The translations under genes and the position numbers were made by a program. A stretch of DNA of 64,000 nt from Candidatus Dependentiae bacterium. GTDB lineage: Bacteria > Babelota > Babeliae > Babelales > UBA12411. A model generated the notes under the pieces. That model was given only the letters and a program-made list of their open reading frames with translations, made no database searches and was not told where the DNA came from. Each line of letters opens with the position of its first letter. The stretch's first letter is position 1. The stretch lies in NCBI GenBank assembly GCA_003511165.1, contig DOJW01000007.1, positions 124,001 through 188,000 of the forward strand, written 5' to 3'. Shown here in pieces: positions 18,080 to 27,071 of this stretch.

Positions 18080-18456
18080 CAAAATCAATTAAATTTTTGC
18101 AAGCGAAAGAAATACTAGAAATTCACAAAAATATTATCGAAACTTATGGCGGAGCCCTTGGTATTAGAAGTAATCATTTGTTTCTATCGGCAATAGCGCA
18201 ACCAGAATTTAAAATTCAAAACAAATACGTTCATAAAAATATTTATTTAATGACAGCGGCTTATCTTTTCCATTTAATAAAAAATCATCCATTTGTAGAT
18301 GGCAATAAAAGAACATCCGTTGCTTCAGCCTTGCTTTTTTTAACAATCAATAAAACAAAAATAAATATCACCGAAAAACAACTAACAGAACTATCTTTAA
18401 AAACAGCAACTACTAAGATCACAAAAGAAAAAATTGCTGCAATTTTGAAAAAATAA
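18076..18456 (+). CDS. doc: Doc (death-on-curing) family toxin, Fic fold
   Basis: 126 residues with the Fic/Doc core motif HPFVDGNKRTSVASA (H71-R79) and the N-terminal pattern GGALGIRSNHLFLSAIAQP typical of Doc proteins. Doc of phage P1 phosphorylates EF-Tu. Here the motif has GNKR where P1 Doc has ANKR, so kinase or AMP-transfer activity cannot be decided by eye. The partner is AbrB-type rather than Phd, also known in other Doc operons. Confidence 0.87.
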   Translation: MTKSIKFLQAKEILEIHKNIIETYGGALGIRSNHLFLSAIAQPEFKIQNKYVHKNIYLMTAAYLFHLIKNHPFVDGNKRTSVASALLFLTINKTKINITEKQLTELSLKTATTKITKEKIAAILKK

Positions 18457-18482
18457 ACAAAATAAAAAGATTTGCACAAAAC

Positions 18483-18518
18483 AAAAGAGGCGATCGAAAT
18501 TTCGATCGCCTCTTTTTT
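18483..18518. terminator. Bidirectional terminator between doc and rplU
   Basis: A perfect hairpin, GAGGCGATCGAAA with TTTCGATCGCCTC, is flanked by A residues on the left and six T residues on the right. It serves the converging doc and rplU transcripts. Confidence 0.9.
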
Positions 18519-18539
18519 AAATTCTTTAAAGAATTATCT

Positions 18540-18878
18540 TTAAACAGATTCAATTCTAAGAACTGTGATTGGTTGTCTGTGACCTTTTCTTGTTCGAAGC
18601 TTTTTTCTTCTTCCGAACTTATAAATCACTAACTTTGGACCTTTCATTGTTTTTACAATCGAAGCTTTTACAGATGCACCGTTAACATATGGCTCGCCAA
18701 ATTCGAATGCATTTTCACTGTTTTTTCTGAATAAAACTTCTTTGAACTCTAGCATTTTCCCTGCCTCACCTTCCAATTTCTCAACGGCAAGTGTGCGTCC
18801 TGGAATCGCTTGGTATTGTTTCCCTCCGGTTTGAAAAATAGCATATTTTTCAAAAGAAACCTTAGTATCTTGATTCAT
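18540..18878 (-). CDS. rplU: 50S ribosomal protein L21
   Basis: 112 residues. KYAIFQTGGKQYQAIPGR is the L21 N-terminus (here with about 10 extra leading residues), and KFGRRKKLRTRKGHRQP is the 23S rRNA-binding block. rpmA (L27), which usually follows rplU, is not adjacent; ssb lies upstream instead. Confidence 0.95.
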   Translation of the reverse strand: MNQDTKVSFEKYAIFQTGGKQYQAIPGRTLAVEKLEGEAGKMLEFKEVLFRKNSENAFEFGEPYVNGASVKASIVKTMKGPKLVIYKFGRRKKLRTRKGHRQPITVLRIESV

Positions 18879-18988
18879 CTTCCAGCAACCTTTCTGCGAT
18901 TTAAAATAAAATTATCAATTAGAAAATAACAAAATAATATAAATTTTATAAAACAACTCTTCAATAATAACAAAAATTCAAAAGATGT

Positions 18989-19534
18989 CTAGAAAGGCAA
19001 CTCATCTTCAAACGGTTTTTGGTCTTTAAAATTGACCTCTCCGCCATTTTCCCAATTTGTAGAGGTTTCAGTAGAGTCTAATGAAGTTTCGGATGATTTT
19101 TTGCGGCTTTTCTTTGGGGCTTCAGCTTCAGATGCGATTTGGGTTTCTGATGTTGTTTCTGCATCATACTCTTGTCCACCGAAGCTAGATTCTGCTTGAG
19201 CTGCATTGGTTAAGAAAACAACTCTATCAGCAACGATGGAATGCTTTGAGCGCTTTTGACCTTCTTTATCCTGCCAAGAATCAAGCTTTAAACGACCTTC
19301 GATCAAAACGGATCTACCTTGTTTTAGATATTGCTGGCTACTTTCAGCCTGAGCACCCCAAACTTCGACATCTACAAAGCAAACTTCTTGAACCATTTGT
19401 CCAGTTTGACGATTTTTGAATTGACGGTTTGAAGCAATGCTCAATTTGCAAAGAGATTGTCCTGAACTTAACTGTTTTGACTCAGGATCTCTGGTCAAAT
19501 TTCCCATAAAAATTATTCGATTATATCCAGCCAT
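18989..19534 (-). CDS. ssb: Single-stranded DNA-binding protein SSB
   Basis: 181 residues. The OB fold starts MAGYNRIIFMGNLTRDPESK and includes FVDVEVWGAQAE and GRSVLIEGRLKLDSWQDKEG. A Ser/Glu-rich linker with a basic KKSRKKSS patch leads to the acidic protein-interaction tip EDELPF. Confidence 0.95.
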   Translation of the reverse strand: MAGYNRIIFMGNLTRDPESKQLSSGQSLCKLSIASNRQFKNRQTGQMVQEVCFVDVEVWGAQAESSQQYLKQGRSVLIEGRLKLDSWQDKEGQKRSKHSIVADRVVFLTNAAQAESSFGGQEYDAETTSETQIASEAEAPKKSRKKSSETSLDSTETSTNWENGGEVNFKDQKPFEDELPF

Positions 19535-19613
19535 TTTCTTTTCCTTTTCTACTTAAAAACAAAATTTATGCATGATGCTAACACAAAATAAATCTTGTAT
19601 CAAAAATTAATAA

Positions 19614-19646
19614 AAAAGGCCCCAAAAGTAAACTTTTGAGGCCTAA
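19614..19646 (-). terminator. Terminator after the 19682-20533 gene
   Basis: On the minus strand the stem AGGCC-CAAAAGT pairs with ACTTTTG-GGCCT and is followed by a run of six T residues. Confidence 0.75.
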
Positions 19647-19681
19647 GCGAAAAGGAGAATTAAGTTATTAAATTTTAATTA

Positions 19682-20533
19682 TTAAAACGGCAATAAATAG
19701 TACCAAAAGGGAGGATTTGTTACATTAACACTAGTAATATTAACTCTTCCCAATTTTTTTCCTAAACAACAACCTAGATAAAATGATAATAAAATTTTCT
19801 TATGTCGCCACGCAGGAACAAGTAAATCATTCCAAACTTCAGATGCAAAAGAAAAGCTTTGTTTACCAAAATCTACACATCCATTACCTAACGCAACAGC
19901 ACCATCTCCAATAGTTTTACCAGCAACTATTACGCCATCTTTGGTAGCAACTGCATTTTGAGCTACTTGTGCACACATTTGTGGGTTATTAGAAAGTTTA
20001 TAAGCAACTACGCCAGCTGCTATTAAAGCAAGAGGAGTACCTACTATAAGAGTGTTTCTCATAAAATGACTTGGTTTATCATGAAGCTTTGCATGCTCGT
20101 TTATAATAACTCCAATATAAAATTTGATTATTTCTAAACGATCTTTTAGAGCTGTTTCTGTATTAATACCAGATTGTTGAACAATAGGTTGTAAAATATT
20201 TTCAATAAAACTATTTAATTTATCATTTAAAGAAGTGTTAAAAGATTCTTCATTAACATGCTTATCGCTAATAACTATTTTTTTGATATCAGCAAAAATA
20301 GTATCTATTCGAGTTGCCATCTCTTCATTTAAAACTGGATTATTATCAGCAAAAAGTTTATGCGATAAAACATACTTTGCGTTTTGAATAACTTGTAAAG
20401 CTTCAATTTTCTTTGCTTGTTTTTTATTTTCTGCATCAGAATTAAACAGCAACCCTGCATTCAAATTGCTGCAAAAAAGTTGCGCAATCAAAGCTAATGC
20501 CACTAAAAAATTAAACTTTTTCATTGTTTTCAT
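19682..20533 (-). CDS. Secreted protein of unknown function
   Basis: Not recognised; about 283 residues. The signal peptide ends CSNLNA. Helical sequence rich in Lys, Ile and Asn follows to about residue 165, then a hydrophobic segment TLIVGTPLALIAAGVVAY, then a Gly/Val-rich stretch and a second weak hydrophobic segment near the end (ILLSFYLGCCLG). The ATG at 20533 is preceded by GGGGGC; an in-frame TTG at 20545 overlaps that site and is rejected as the start. Confidence 0.7.
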   Translation of the reverse strand: MKTMKKFNFLVALALIAQLFCSNLNAGLLFNSDAENKKQAKKIEALQVIQNAKYVLSHKLFADNNPVLNEEMATRIDTIFADIKKIVISDKHVNEESFNTSLNDKLNSFIENILQPIVQQSGINTETALKDRLEIIKFYIGVIINEHAKLHDKPSHFMRNTLIVGTPLALIAAGVVAYKLSNNPQMCAQVAQNAVATKDGVIVAGKTIGDGAVALGNGCVDFGKQSFSFASEVWNDLLVPAWRHKKILLSFYLGCCLGKKLGRVNITSVNVTNPPFWYYLLPF

Positions 20534-20894
20534 AAAAGCCCCCACGACTTAAAAAATTAATATTGCCTAAAAGTTGTAGTTATAAACTTCGATTACTAAT
20601 CTCCTTTTATCCCTACCCCCACAAAACTTTTATAGCATTCATATAACTAGGTATAACATTGTAAAAAAAGTAATAAAAACGCCCCCCTACAAAAAGCCTA
20701 AAAACGCGCTTTTTTGTCAAAAAGTGGGAAAATTTAAATTATTTGATGGCTATTTGCGATTTAAAAATGGGGTCATAAAGAGATGAGGTATGCAAACTGC
20801 AAATAAGGAATTGGTTATCCCTTAAATTTATTTATCTCTATTTTTTTAATTAAATTCTTCATTCTTTTCTTTACTGTTTTTTGTTTATTTCTGG

Positions 20895-21031
20895 CTGCTC
20901 CCGCAGAGGGGCAAGGAGATTTTGTCGCAAAAACCTCCTTGCATCCTCCGTGCGCCAAAAAAGCACTTTTGGATTTCCCACAACGCTAAACTATCTGGAT
21001 GCAACTACGTTGCACTGCGATAGTAGCGTTG
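20895..21031 (+). repeat. Four-hairpin structured element, copy A
   Basis: Four consecutive hairpins. P1: CTGC-tccc-GCAG (20895-20906). P2: GCAAGGAG/CTCCTTGC (20911-20942). P3: CCAAAA/TTTTGG (20955-20972). P4 is nested: outer CAACGCTA/TAGCGTTG (20981-21031), inner CTATC/GATAG, innermost TGCAAC/GTTGCA. The same fold recurs in copies B, C and D with different but still paired bases. Copy B is its inverted partner. No convincing gene lies in 20546-21574. Confidence 0.75.
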
Positions 21032-21188
21032 CAATAAGGAACCACAATTTTGATTTCTGTCTTCGTGGAAATAGCGTCCGGAAAGGATCTTCGTTTTTTT
21101 TCGTCATTCCCATAAAGACGTTTTTCTAAATTTTTCAACAATTCAAATTTAGAAAAATAAAGGAAAATACATATTATACCGCTTGTAC

Positions 21189-21231
21189 CCGTTCGACTGC
21201 GCCATAAAAAGACTTCGCTCAGGGCAAACGG
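21189..21231. repeat. Dispersed palindromic repeat, copy 2
   Basis: CCGTTCGACTGCGCCATAAA, then a short loop and CGCTCAGGGCAAACGG. It matches copies 1 and 3 and sits in the spacer between structured elements A and B. Confidence 0.7.
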
Positions 21232-21285
21232 ATTTTTTATATCTGATTTCATAAGAGGCCTATTATATATTGTAGATCCTTATTT

Positions 21286-21429
21286 GCAAGGCTACTGTCG
21301 CAGCACAATGAAATTGTGGCAAGACAGTTTAGCGTTGCGTTAAAGGAAATCCAAAAGTCTCTTTTGGCGCATAGGAGAGTACAGAGAGGATTTTGCGCAT
21401 AATCCTCTCTGTCACCTTGCGTGGAGCAA
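21286..21429 (-). repeat. Four-hairpin structured element, copy B (inverted)
   Basis: Read on the minus strand it has the same order as copy A. P1 TTGC/GCAA (21417-21429). P2 CAGAGAGGATT/AATCCTCTCTG (21382-21411). P3 CCAAAA/TTTTGG (21351-21367). P4 outer GCAACGCTA with one mismatch (21286-21338), inner CTGTC/GACAG, innermost CACAAT/ATTGTG. Relative to A, the inner P4 pair A-T is G-C and the innermost stem is changed on both sides, so pairing is kept. Confidence 0.75.
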
Positions 21430-21574
21430 ACCAAAGATAAAAATAAATTAAAAGACAACCTATAGAAGAATTAAACAATATAAATATGAATTAAATGAAA
21501 ATAGTAAGATAGAAGAAGAATAATAAATATGTTAAAATCTGCTTTTATCTTACCCCAATTTTCCTGGAGCTTTT

Positions 21575-22204
21575 ATGAAAATATCCAAAATATTTCTTTT
21601 ACCACTTTGTCTTTTCATAACCCTTTGCAGTGAAGACAATTTTATTGTTAAGCAAGATGTTACCGCCAAAAATAAAAACGCTTCCAAAAATGAGCTCAAA
21701 GAAGATATCGGTTCAACTATGAAAGCAACAGTTGATGAATGCGCATTTATATCTGCAACGATTGGTGAAATTTTAGAAAAAATTGGAAGTGATGTGGAAA
21801 AAAATGTAAATGATAAAAATCTAAATTTAATAGAAGCTAAAAAGCTGTTAACGCAAATGGCGCAAATTAACAAAACGGTTGGACAACCGCTCAAAGAAAT
21901 TGGCATTCTGCAGCAAAAATATTCTGATAAAATTGAAAAATTAATTGATAACAAAAAACCATTTAAAAGCGCAGGTCATGGTACATTGAAAAGTGCATTA
22001 AATGATTCTTCCAATTTACTTTCAAATTTAAAAATAAAAAGTAAAAATTTAAATAAGCTCAAACTTAATTTGTTTGCAGAAAAAGTTGATTGCGGAAAAA
22101 AAATATTGCAATTAACGGAGGAAGTCTCTATAAATTTTAGAACACAATTGCAGGATATCGAAACACTTAGATTGCAATTTTGCAAAAACGATTGTTTAAA
22201 ATAA
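21575..22204 (+). CDS. Exported protein of unknown function
   Basis: Not recognised; 209 residues. An N-terminal hydrophobic segment (IFLLPLCLFITLC) is followed by a Cys and a charged, Lys/Asn-rich helical protein with heptad-like Leu/Ile spacing (about residues 60-190), probably coiled coil. The Cys after the hydrophobic run lacks a standard lipobox (Leu at -1). It lies 12 bases upstream of lpxB and is probably co-transcribed with it. Confidence 0.65.
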   Translation: MKISKIFLLPLCLFITLCSEDNFIVKQDVTAKNKNASKNELKEDIGSTMKATVDECAFISATIGEILEKIGSDVEKNVNDKNLNLIEAKKLLTQMAQINKTVGQPLKEIGILQQKYSDKIEKLIDNKKPFKSAGHGTLKSALNDSSNLLSNLKIKSKNLNKLKLNLFAEKVDCGKKILQLTEEVSINFRTQLQDIETLRLQFCKNDCLK

Positions 22205-22216
22205 AGGTTAGTGAAA

Positions 22217-23314
22217 ATGAAAAAAGTTTTTATTTCCACAGGCGAACTTTCAGGTGATAAAATTGCAAGCTGGCTTGTCAAAAAATTAAAATCTGAAAAT
22301 ACAGAAATTAGTTTCGAAGCTATCGGCGGTAAATTTTTAGAAAGCGAAAACATAAAGCTTTACGACCGTATAGAAAATTTTAGCTTTGTTGGCATTTTAG
22401 AAATTGTTCGACATTTACCTTTCATATTTAAACATCTCAAAAAAGTTGTTAATTATATTTTGAAAGAAAATTTTGACGAAGTTATTCTGGTCGACTTTCC
22501 GGGCTTTAACCTCTTACTTGCAAAACACTTAAAAAGCAAAAAGCCATATTTAAAAATAACATATTTTTCACCTCCACAGCTTTGGGTTTGGGGAGAATGG
22601 AGAGCGCGCTCAATTCAGAAAAATTGCGATGAGGTGATAGTAATCTATCCTTTTGAAATTGATTGGTACAAAAAGCATGGCGTCGAAGCTAAATGGTTTG
22701 GATATCCATTTTATGAAGAGCTATCACCATACTTTGAAATGAGCAAAGAAAAGAAAAATCAGATTGCACTTTTAGCAGGTTCTCGCGCATCCGAAATTAA
22801 AAGCTTGATTCCAATTTTTTGCGAAATTGTACTGCGTTTCAAATCAATTTACAGTGATGTCTCATTTATTTTGCCGCTTGCAGAATCTATCCCACTCGAA
22901 TTGGTTGATTCAGTTTTTAAAGAAGCAAAATTTGAAAACTGGCGAAATTATATTCGGCCAATATTTGATGAAAAAGAAAAATTAGAAGAATTAAGTAAAT
23001 CTGCAGTTGCTATCTCAAAACCAGGTACAGTCACCCTACAACTCGCACTACTTTCTATCCCAACTATCATAATTTATAAAGTTTCGTGGATTACTTACTG
23101 CCTTGGTAACATGGCAGTATCAGTACGTTACATGGGTCTTCCAAATTTATTTTTAAAAGAAGAAATTTTCCCAGAACTGCTTCAAGAAAAATGTAGTAGC
23201 GATTTTATTTTCAAAGCTACATTTAATTTGTACGAAACATTTTTACTCAAAAATAAAAGCTATCTTCAGACCAAAGAGAAGCTCGATTCACTTCGAAATG
23301 TTTTAAAAAAATAA
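22217..23314 (+). CDS. lpxB: Lipid-A-disaccharide synthase LpxB
   Basis: This GT19 glycosyltransferase joins lipid X to UDP-diacylglucosamine. Motifs: FISTGELSGDKIASWL, EAIGGKFLES, VDFPGFNLLLAK, YFSPPQLWVWGEWRARSI, VEAKWFGYPF, LLAGSRASEIKSLIP and the sugar-nucleotide region AISKPGTVTLQLALLSIP. The ATG at 22217 lies 8 bases after AAAGG; an in-frame GTG at 22211 is too close. lpxB is separated from lpxA and lpxI by 20 kb here. Confidence 0.93.
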   Translation: MKKVFISTGELSGDKIASWLVKKLKSENTEISFEAIGGKFLESENIKLYDRIENFSFVGILEIVRHLPFIFKHLKKVVNYILKENFDEVILVDFPGFNLLLAKHLKSKKPYLKITYFSPPQLWVWGEWRARSIQKNCDEVIVIYPFEIDWYKKHGVEAKWFGYPFYEELSPYFEMSKEKKNQIALLAGSRASEIKSLIPIFCEIVLRFKSIYSDVSFILPLAESIPLELVDSVFKEAKFENWRNYIRPIFDEKEKLEELSKSAVAISKPGTVTLQLALLSIPTIIIYKVSWITYCLGNMAVSVRYMGLPNLFLKEEIFPELLQEKCSSDFIFKATFNLYETFLLKNKSYLQTKEKLDSLRNVLKK

Positions 23315-23349
23315 ACAAAATTTAGAAAAATCATTTAACTGTATAAATA

Positions 23350-23378
23350 AAAAGGGGCTAAAAATTTAGCCCCTTTTT
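23350..23378. terminator. Bidirectional terminator after lpxB
   Basis: AAAAGGGGCTAAA pairs with TTTAGCCCCTTTT, flanked by A and T runs, between the converging lpxB and 23412-24317 genes. Confidence 0.85.
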
Positions 23379-23411
23379 ATTTATTAATCTCCAACTCAAC
23401 TAAATTAGCGT

Positions 23412-24317
23412 TTACTTAATTCTAAACCAAGCTGCAAGTCTAACTTTAAAATGACTGATTTCTGGAAGTAAATCCCAAGAATGTTCTATATCTCTTAAAT
23501 CTTTTCCCATCTTTGGGCCAATGGTTCTACAATCACTCATTCTTTTAGGTTTATCGGAAGATTTTAATAAGCCACCCTTAGTTGGAACTTCTGAATCATC
23601 CTCATCTCCATTTGATCCAAAATAATTTTTACCGCCAATCAATACAGCTGCTATTACAATAACTGCTAAACCAATTCCCCCAAGCACTGCATAATTTGTA
23701 TACCAACTTTGATTTGCAAAAAATTGATTCAAAAACAATACCAAACCACTGTCTTCATTATTATTTAAATATTCAATTATTTGATCGCAAACAACAACCA
23801 TCACAGAAGAAAACTCACGAATTGTTGTAAGCAAATCAACCACGTCTTTGTCAAAAGAATCTTTTTTGGAAATAAACATTTCAATCGCGTGCTGATAACT
23901 TATAAAATCTTTTCGCCAAAGTTGGAAAAATAAACGCATTTTTTCATATTCATTTTCAACATTAATCGAATCAAAAGCGGTACGCAAATATCTAAAATCA
24001 AACAAGCGATCTAAATTATTTTTTAATTCTCGTACTCGCATATCTTGTTCAAGCAAGGCAGCAATGCGAGGATTGTTAAACTCTTTTTGCAGCATATCTC
24101 TGATTTTTAAAAGCTTATTTTTTTCTTGCAAAAATATTGCATAATTAGATTTGTTTTTCGCTACACTTTTTGCATCCTGCGGCATTTGACTTGCATATTC
24201 ATCGGTTTTTACAAACACACTCTGCAATGTTTTATCAAAATTTTGATAATCTGATTTTGCATTAACGACACAATAAATTAAGAGACACGCAACACTGAGC
24301 GATTTTTTGATATTCAT
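23412..24317 (-). CDS. Exported membrane-anchored protein of unknown function
   Basis: Not recognised; 301 residues. The signal peptide ends CVVNA. The first 215 residues of the mature protein are helical and charged. A single transmembrane segment (YAVLGGIGLAVIVIAAVLIGG) lies near residues 212-232, followed by a short tail with an acidic patch (GDEDDSE) and KPKRMSD. The topology is a large extracytoplasmic domain with one C-terminal anchor. GAAGGAG precedes the start. Confidence 0.7.
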   Translation of the reverse strand: MNIKKSLSVACLLIYCVVNAKSDYQNFDKTLQSVFVKTDEYASQMPQDAKSVAKNKSNYAIFLQEKNKLLKIRDMLQKEFNNPRIAALLEQDMRVRELKNNLDRLFDFRYLRTAFDSINVENEYEKMRLFFQLWRKDFISYQHAIEMFISKKDSFDKDVVDLLTTIREFSSVMVVVCDQIIEYLNNNEDSGLVLFLNQFFANQSWYTNYAVLGGIGLAVIVIAAVLIGGKNYFGSNGDEDDSEVPTKGGLLKSSDKPKRMSDCRTIGPKMGKDLRDIEHSWDLLPEISHFKVRLAAWFRIK

Positions 24318-24364
24318 AAAACAAACTCCTTCTACACTAATCTAAATATTGATCTACCATTTAG

Positions 24365-24390
24365 GCATCCTCGCATATGCGGGGATCCAT
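24365..24390. repeat. CATCCTCGC/GCGGGGATCC palindromic repeat, isolated copy
   Basis: GCATCCTCGCATATGCGGGG and ATCCAT match the repeats clustered at 58611-59391, with the central GAA replaced by TAT. It sits in the gap upstream of the 23412-24317 gene. Confidence 0.75.
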
Positions 24391-24460
24391 TCTTTTATGC
24401 TTGCACGATTATACAAATCAAAAAAAAATCAAACAACAAATGTTATAAAAATTTTGCAAT

Positions 24461-24490
24461 AAAAAAGGCGAGGAAAAATTTCCTCGCCCT
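24461..24490 (-). terminator. Terminator after the 24529-25296 gene
   Basis: GGCGAGGAAA pairs with TTTCCTCGCC (24467-24488), with a six-T run on the minus strand. Confidence 0.8.
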
Positions 24491-24528
24491 TAAAACTTAA
24501 AATATTTTTTTAAATTTTATGTTTGATT

Positions 24529-25296
24529 TTACCAGGAAGAACCACTTTTATGTAACGCATCGGAAGAAGCTTCACCACCGTTTTTTGGTCCACTTTCAAC
24601 AGCTGAAGCTGAACTAACACCTTCGACTCTGGTTGCAGGCAACTCTGGTGATTTAGCTAAAGGAACTGTATTTCCTGAATGCTTTTCGACTTCTTCTTTC
24701 TTAGCGGCTTCTAAAGCTGCTGCTTTTTTATATGCAAATCTATTATAAATTGCTTTGCCACCAAAACCTAAAGCTGCAACTCCGGCTGTACCGAGTACTG
24801 CGTAGCAAGCTCTTCTATGTTCATTCCACAAATATGACATGAAATCTTCTGCTTCGATACCAAATGTTTTTGCAGCTTCAACGGGGTGACTTACTACCCA
24901 TCTTTCAAGCTCTGCATTTTGACAAATTAAAACAGCTGCTGCTAAAACAGCAAAAGCTTCTGTACCATAGACTGTAAACTTTGCAAGTTTTGGATTCTTT
25001 GATAAATCAGCATAAGAAAATTGTGCTTTTAACATAGCTTCAATTCTTGATTTTTCAGCAGTTAAACTTTCATGACCCAATGCTTCAATAATTTCTGCAT
25101 TAAAGCCTTTTACGGTTGCATTTTCATCGCTAGCATTAATTCTAGCATTTGCTCGTGTATAATCTTCAGCTGTTGCCGATCTCAATGGATTGCCGATTTC
25201 TGGTAAATTTGCTCTAACAGTATCCAATATTTTTGCATTTACCGTTGCTAAAACCAAACAACCCGCAAGCAATGTGAATATCTTTTTGTTCATCAT
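24529..25296 (-). CDS. Secreted protein of unknown function
   Basis: Not recognised; 255 residues. The signal peptide ends LATVNA. An Ala-rich helical region follows, with two hydrophobic stretches (YGTEAFAVLAAAVLICQ and ACYAVLGTAGVAALGFGG), then a low-complexity tail of Ala, Glu, Ser and Gly. Composition is more Ala- and Glu-rich than neighbouring unknowns. Two ATG codons in a row give alternative starts. Confidence 0.7.
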   Translation of the reverse strand: MMNKKIFTLLAGCLVLATVNAKILDTVRANLPEIGNPLRSATAEDYTRANARINASDENATVKGFNAEIIEALGHESLTAEKSRIEAMLKAQFSYADLSKNPKLAKFTVYGTEAFAVLAAAVLICQNAELERWVVSHPVEAAKTFGIEAEDFMSYLWNEHRRACYAVLGTAGVAALGFGGKAIYNRFAYKKAAALEAAKKEEVEKHSGNTVPLAKSPELPATRVEGVSSASAVESGPKNGGEASSDALHKSGSSW

Positions 25297-25350
25297 ATCT
25301 ATATTTCCTTTATTTTATTGTTATAAAAAATACTCTCGCTACAAAAAAAT

Positions 25351-25929
25351 TTAACTTTTAAATTTTTGCAGCAAAATCTTTATACCAATGTTTATATAAT
25401 TCATCAAGGAAAAAGTAGAAAAAATTATTATGAAAACAAAAAACAAAAAAAATGTTTTTATTGGAATCCATGAAAAGAAAAAGCAGCTCATATACCAGAA
25501 GATAAATATAATTTGAAAAAATGTTGTTAATTTTCCCCAAATGGTAGGATTAATTTTTAAATCGTGAGAAACAAATGCAACCAAAAGCGCACCGATAACA
25601 ATAATCAATTCACGCACAAGCAAAAATATTAAAAACCAAAAGGGAATAACAAGTTGCGACATATTTGCAACTATCAAAGATGCGAATGTGGTAAGAAGTA
25701 AAATTTTATCCGCTACAGGATCGAGCAAAGTTCCAAGCGATGTCCGCTGCTTGAACAACCGAGCCGCAAAACCATCCAGCATATCTGTAAGGGCCGCGAT
25801 AAAAAATAAAATCAGAGCAAGTTGCCAATTGTTTCGAATTATGTAAAAAGAGATAAACGGAGCAAGTACAATCCGCAAAACTGTAAGCAAGTTGGAAACG
25901 GTAATTATTTTCTTTGAATCAATAGACAT
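25351..25929 (-). CDS. pgsA: CDP-diacylglycerol--glycerol-3-phosphate 3-phosphatidyltransferase PgsA
   Basis: This membrane enzyme makes phosphatidylglycerol-phosphate. The CDP-alcohol phosphotransferase motif is complete: DMLDGFAARLFKQRTSLG then TLLDPVADK (DG-x2-AR-x8-G-x3-D-x3-D). 192 residues with about five helices. It starts SKKIITVSNLLTVLRIVLAP, which matches PgsA. A second family member (pssA) lies at 54818. Confidence 0.9.
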   Translation of the reverse strand: MSIDSKKIITVSNLLTVLRIVLAPFISFYIIRNNWQLALILFFIAALTDMLDGFAARLFKQRTSLGTLLDPVADKILLLTTFASLIVANMSQLVIPFWFLIFLLVRELIIVIGALLVAFVSHDLKINPTIWGKLTTFFQIIFIFWYMSCFFFSWIPIKTFFLFFVFIIIFSTFSLMNYINIGIKILLQKFKS

Positions 25930-26050
25930 CTTGATAACCTAAACTTTGCAATCCATAACCTTGAAAATATAATTCATTTTATTTATCATTACAAAAGCGT
26001 AAAAAATTTACAGCTTTATTTTTTTAATATTTTTAATTTCAGGGAAAATA

Positions 26051-27022
26051 ATGTTTAAAAGGCCTAGTTCTTCAGTTTTTCTTTTTTTATTAATTTTCAC
26101 TTCAAATTATCTAAGTGCTGATTTCCCATTTCAAGTAAAAAAAACAACCCCTAGTAAACTGCTTTATATAAATGCAGAAACAGAAAAACTTTTAAAAGAA
26201 TATGCCGCACAAGAATATATAAATCAAAAAATTGAAATAAAAACCATCGACGGCTTAACAAGAAACGGGGAGCTAAGCTTATGTCGCGATGCAAAAGCGT
26301 TGGTGGTTCTATGTCACTACGCAGCAGGCGATAAACATGACATGGAAATGTATAGAAAATCAATTTTTTCACGCTGCACCACAATCAGTTTCGACTTCCG
26401 TCGTTTCGGTGAATGCCATAGACATCAATGTACAACATTTGGTCGAGATGAAGCATATGAAGTTGAAGCAGCTGTAAATTTATTAAAAACCGACCCACGT
26501 ACCAAAAAGTTATTCAAGAAATTACCTATCTATGGTTTTGGAATATCAATGGGAGCGGTAGCGCTAATCGAAGCAGAAAGCAAATATCAATTATTTGACG
26601 GATTAATTTTACAATCATCTTATGACACTCTCAAAGACCAAGTAAAACGCATGTACCCAATTTTCGACGGCCCACCACTTTGCGCATTTATTTTCCGTCA
26701 ACCATTCCGAGGCCTTGCATACTACAAATATCGAATTAAAGTACGAAAAGTAAAACCTGCTGAATCTATTAAAAAAATTAAAACCCCAATATTTTTGATC
26801 CATGCATTAAATGATAATTTTATTTCCATCGAAGCATTCTATAAGCTTCAACAAAACGGAAAAAGCATAATCATGACCTGGAATCCTGAAAAAGGAGAAC
26901 ACACAAAAATTTTGGAAACATACCCAGCTCTCTACTCACAAAAATGTGAAGAATTTTTTCAAGCTGTAAAAGAACGCAAATTGGCATTAAATAAAAATTG
27001 TTCACAAAAACTTTCTTCATAA
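26051..27022 (+). CDS. Secreted alpha/beta hydrolase
   Basis: 323 residues with a signal peptide (to about residue 23, YLSA). The fold shows a complete catalytic triad: nucleophile in YGFGISMGA (S166), acid in HALNDNFI (D255) and base in KGEHTKI (H284). VVLCHYAAGDKHDM is the usual oxyanion-region strand-loop, and FDFRRFGECHRHQC resembles the DxRGxGxS region with extra His and Cys. Substrate unknown; export suggests a role in the envelope or outside the cell. Confidence 0.85.
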   Translation: MFKRPSSSVFLFLLIFTSNYLSADFPFQVKKTTPSKLLYINAETEKLLKEYAAQEYINQKIEIKTIDGLTRNGELSLCRDAKALVVLCHYAAGDKHDMEMYRKSIFSRCTTISFDFRRFGECHRHQCTTFGRDEAYEVEAAVNLLKTDPRTKKLFKKLPIYGFGISMGAVALIEAESKYQLFDGLILQSSYDTLKDQVKRMYPIFDGPPLCAFIFRQPFRGLAYYKYRIKVRKVKPAESIKKIKTPIFLIHALNDNFISIEAFYKLQQNGKSIIMTWNPEKGEHTKILETYPALYSQKCEEFFQAVKERKLALNKNCSQKLSS

Positions 27023-27071
27023 ACAAAATTTCGCTAGAGTATGCATAAACGAATTTATATAAGGAGATTTT

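Noticed and set aside
20981..21031. Integron attC-like site
   Set aside because: The folded shape is suggestive, but the R-box consensus (GTTRRRY and its complement) is not met and no integrase is present.
20881..21458. Short open frames (82, 88 and 69 codons) on both strands
   Set aside because: They lie entirely on the four-hairpin elements and the palindromic repeat; their composition follows the repeats and there is no ribosome-binding site.
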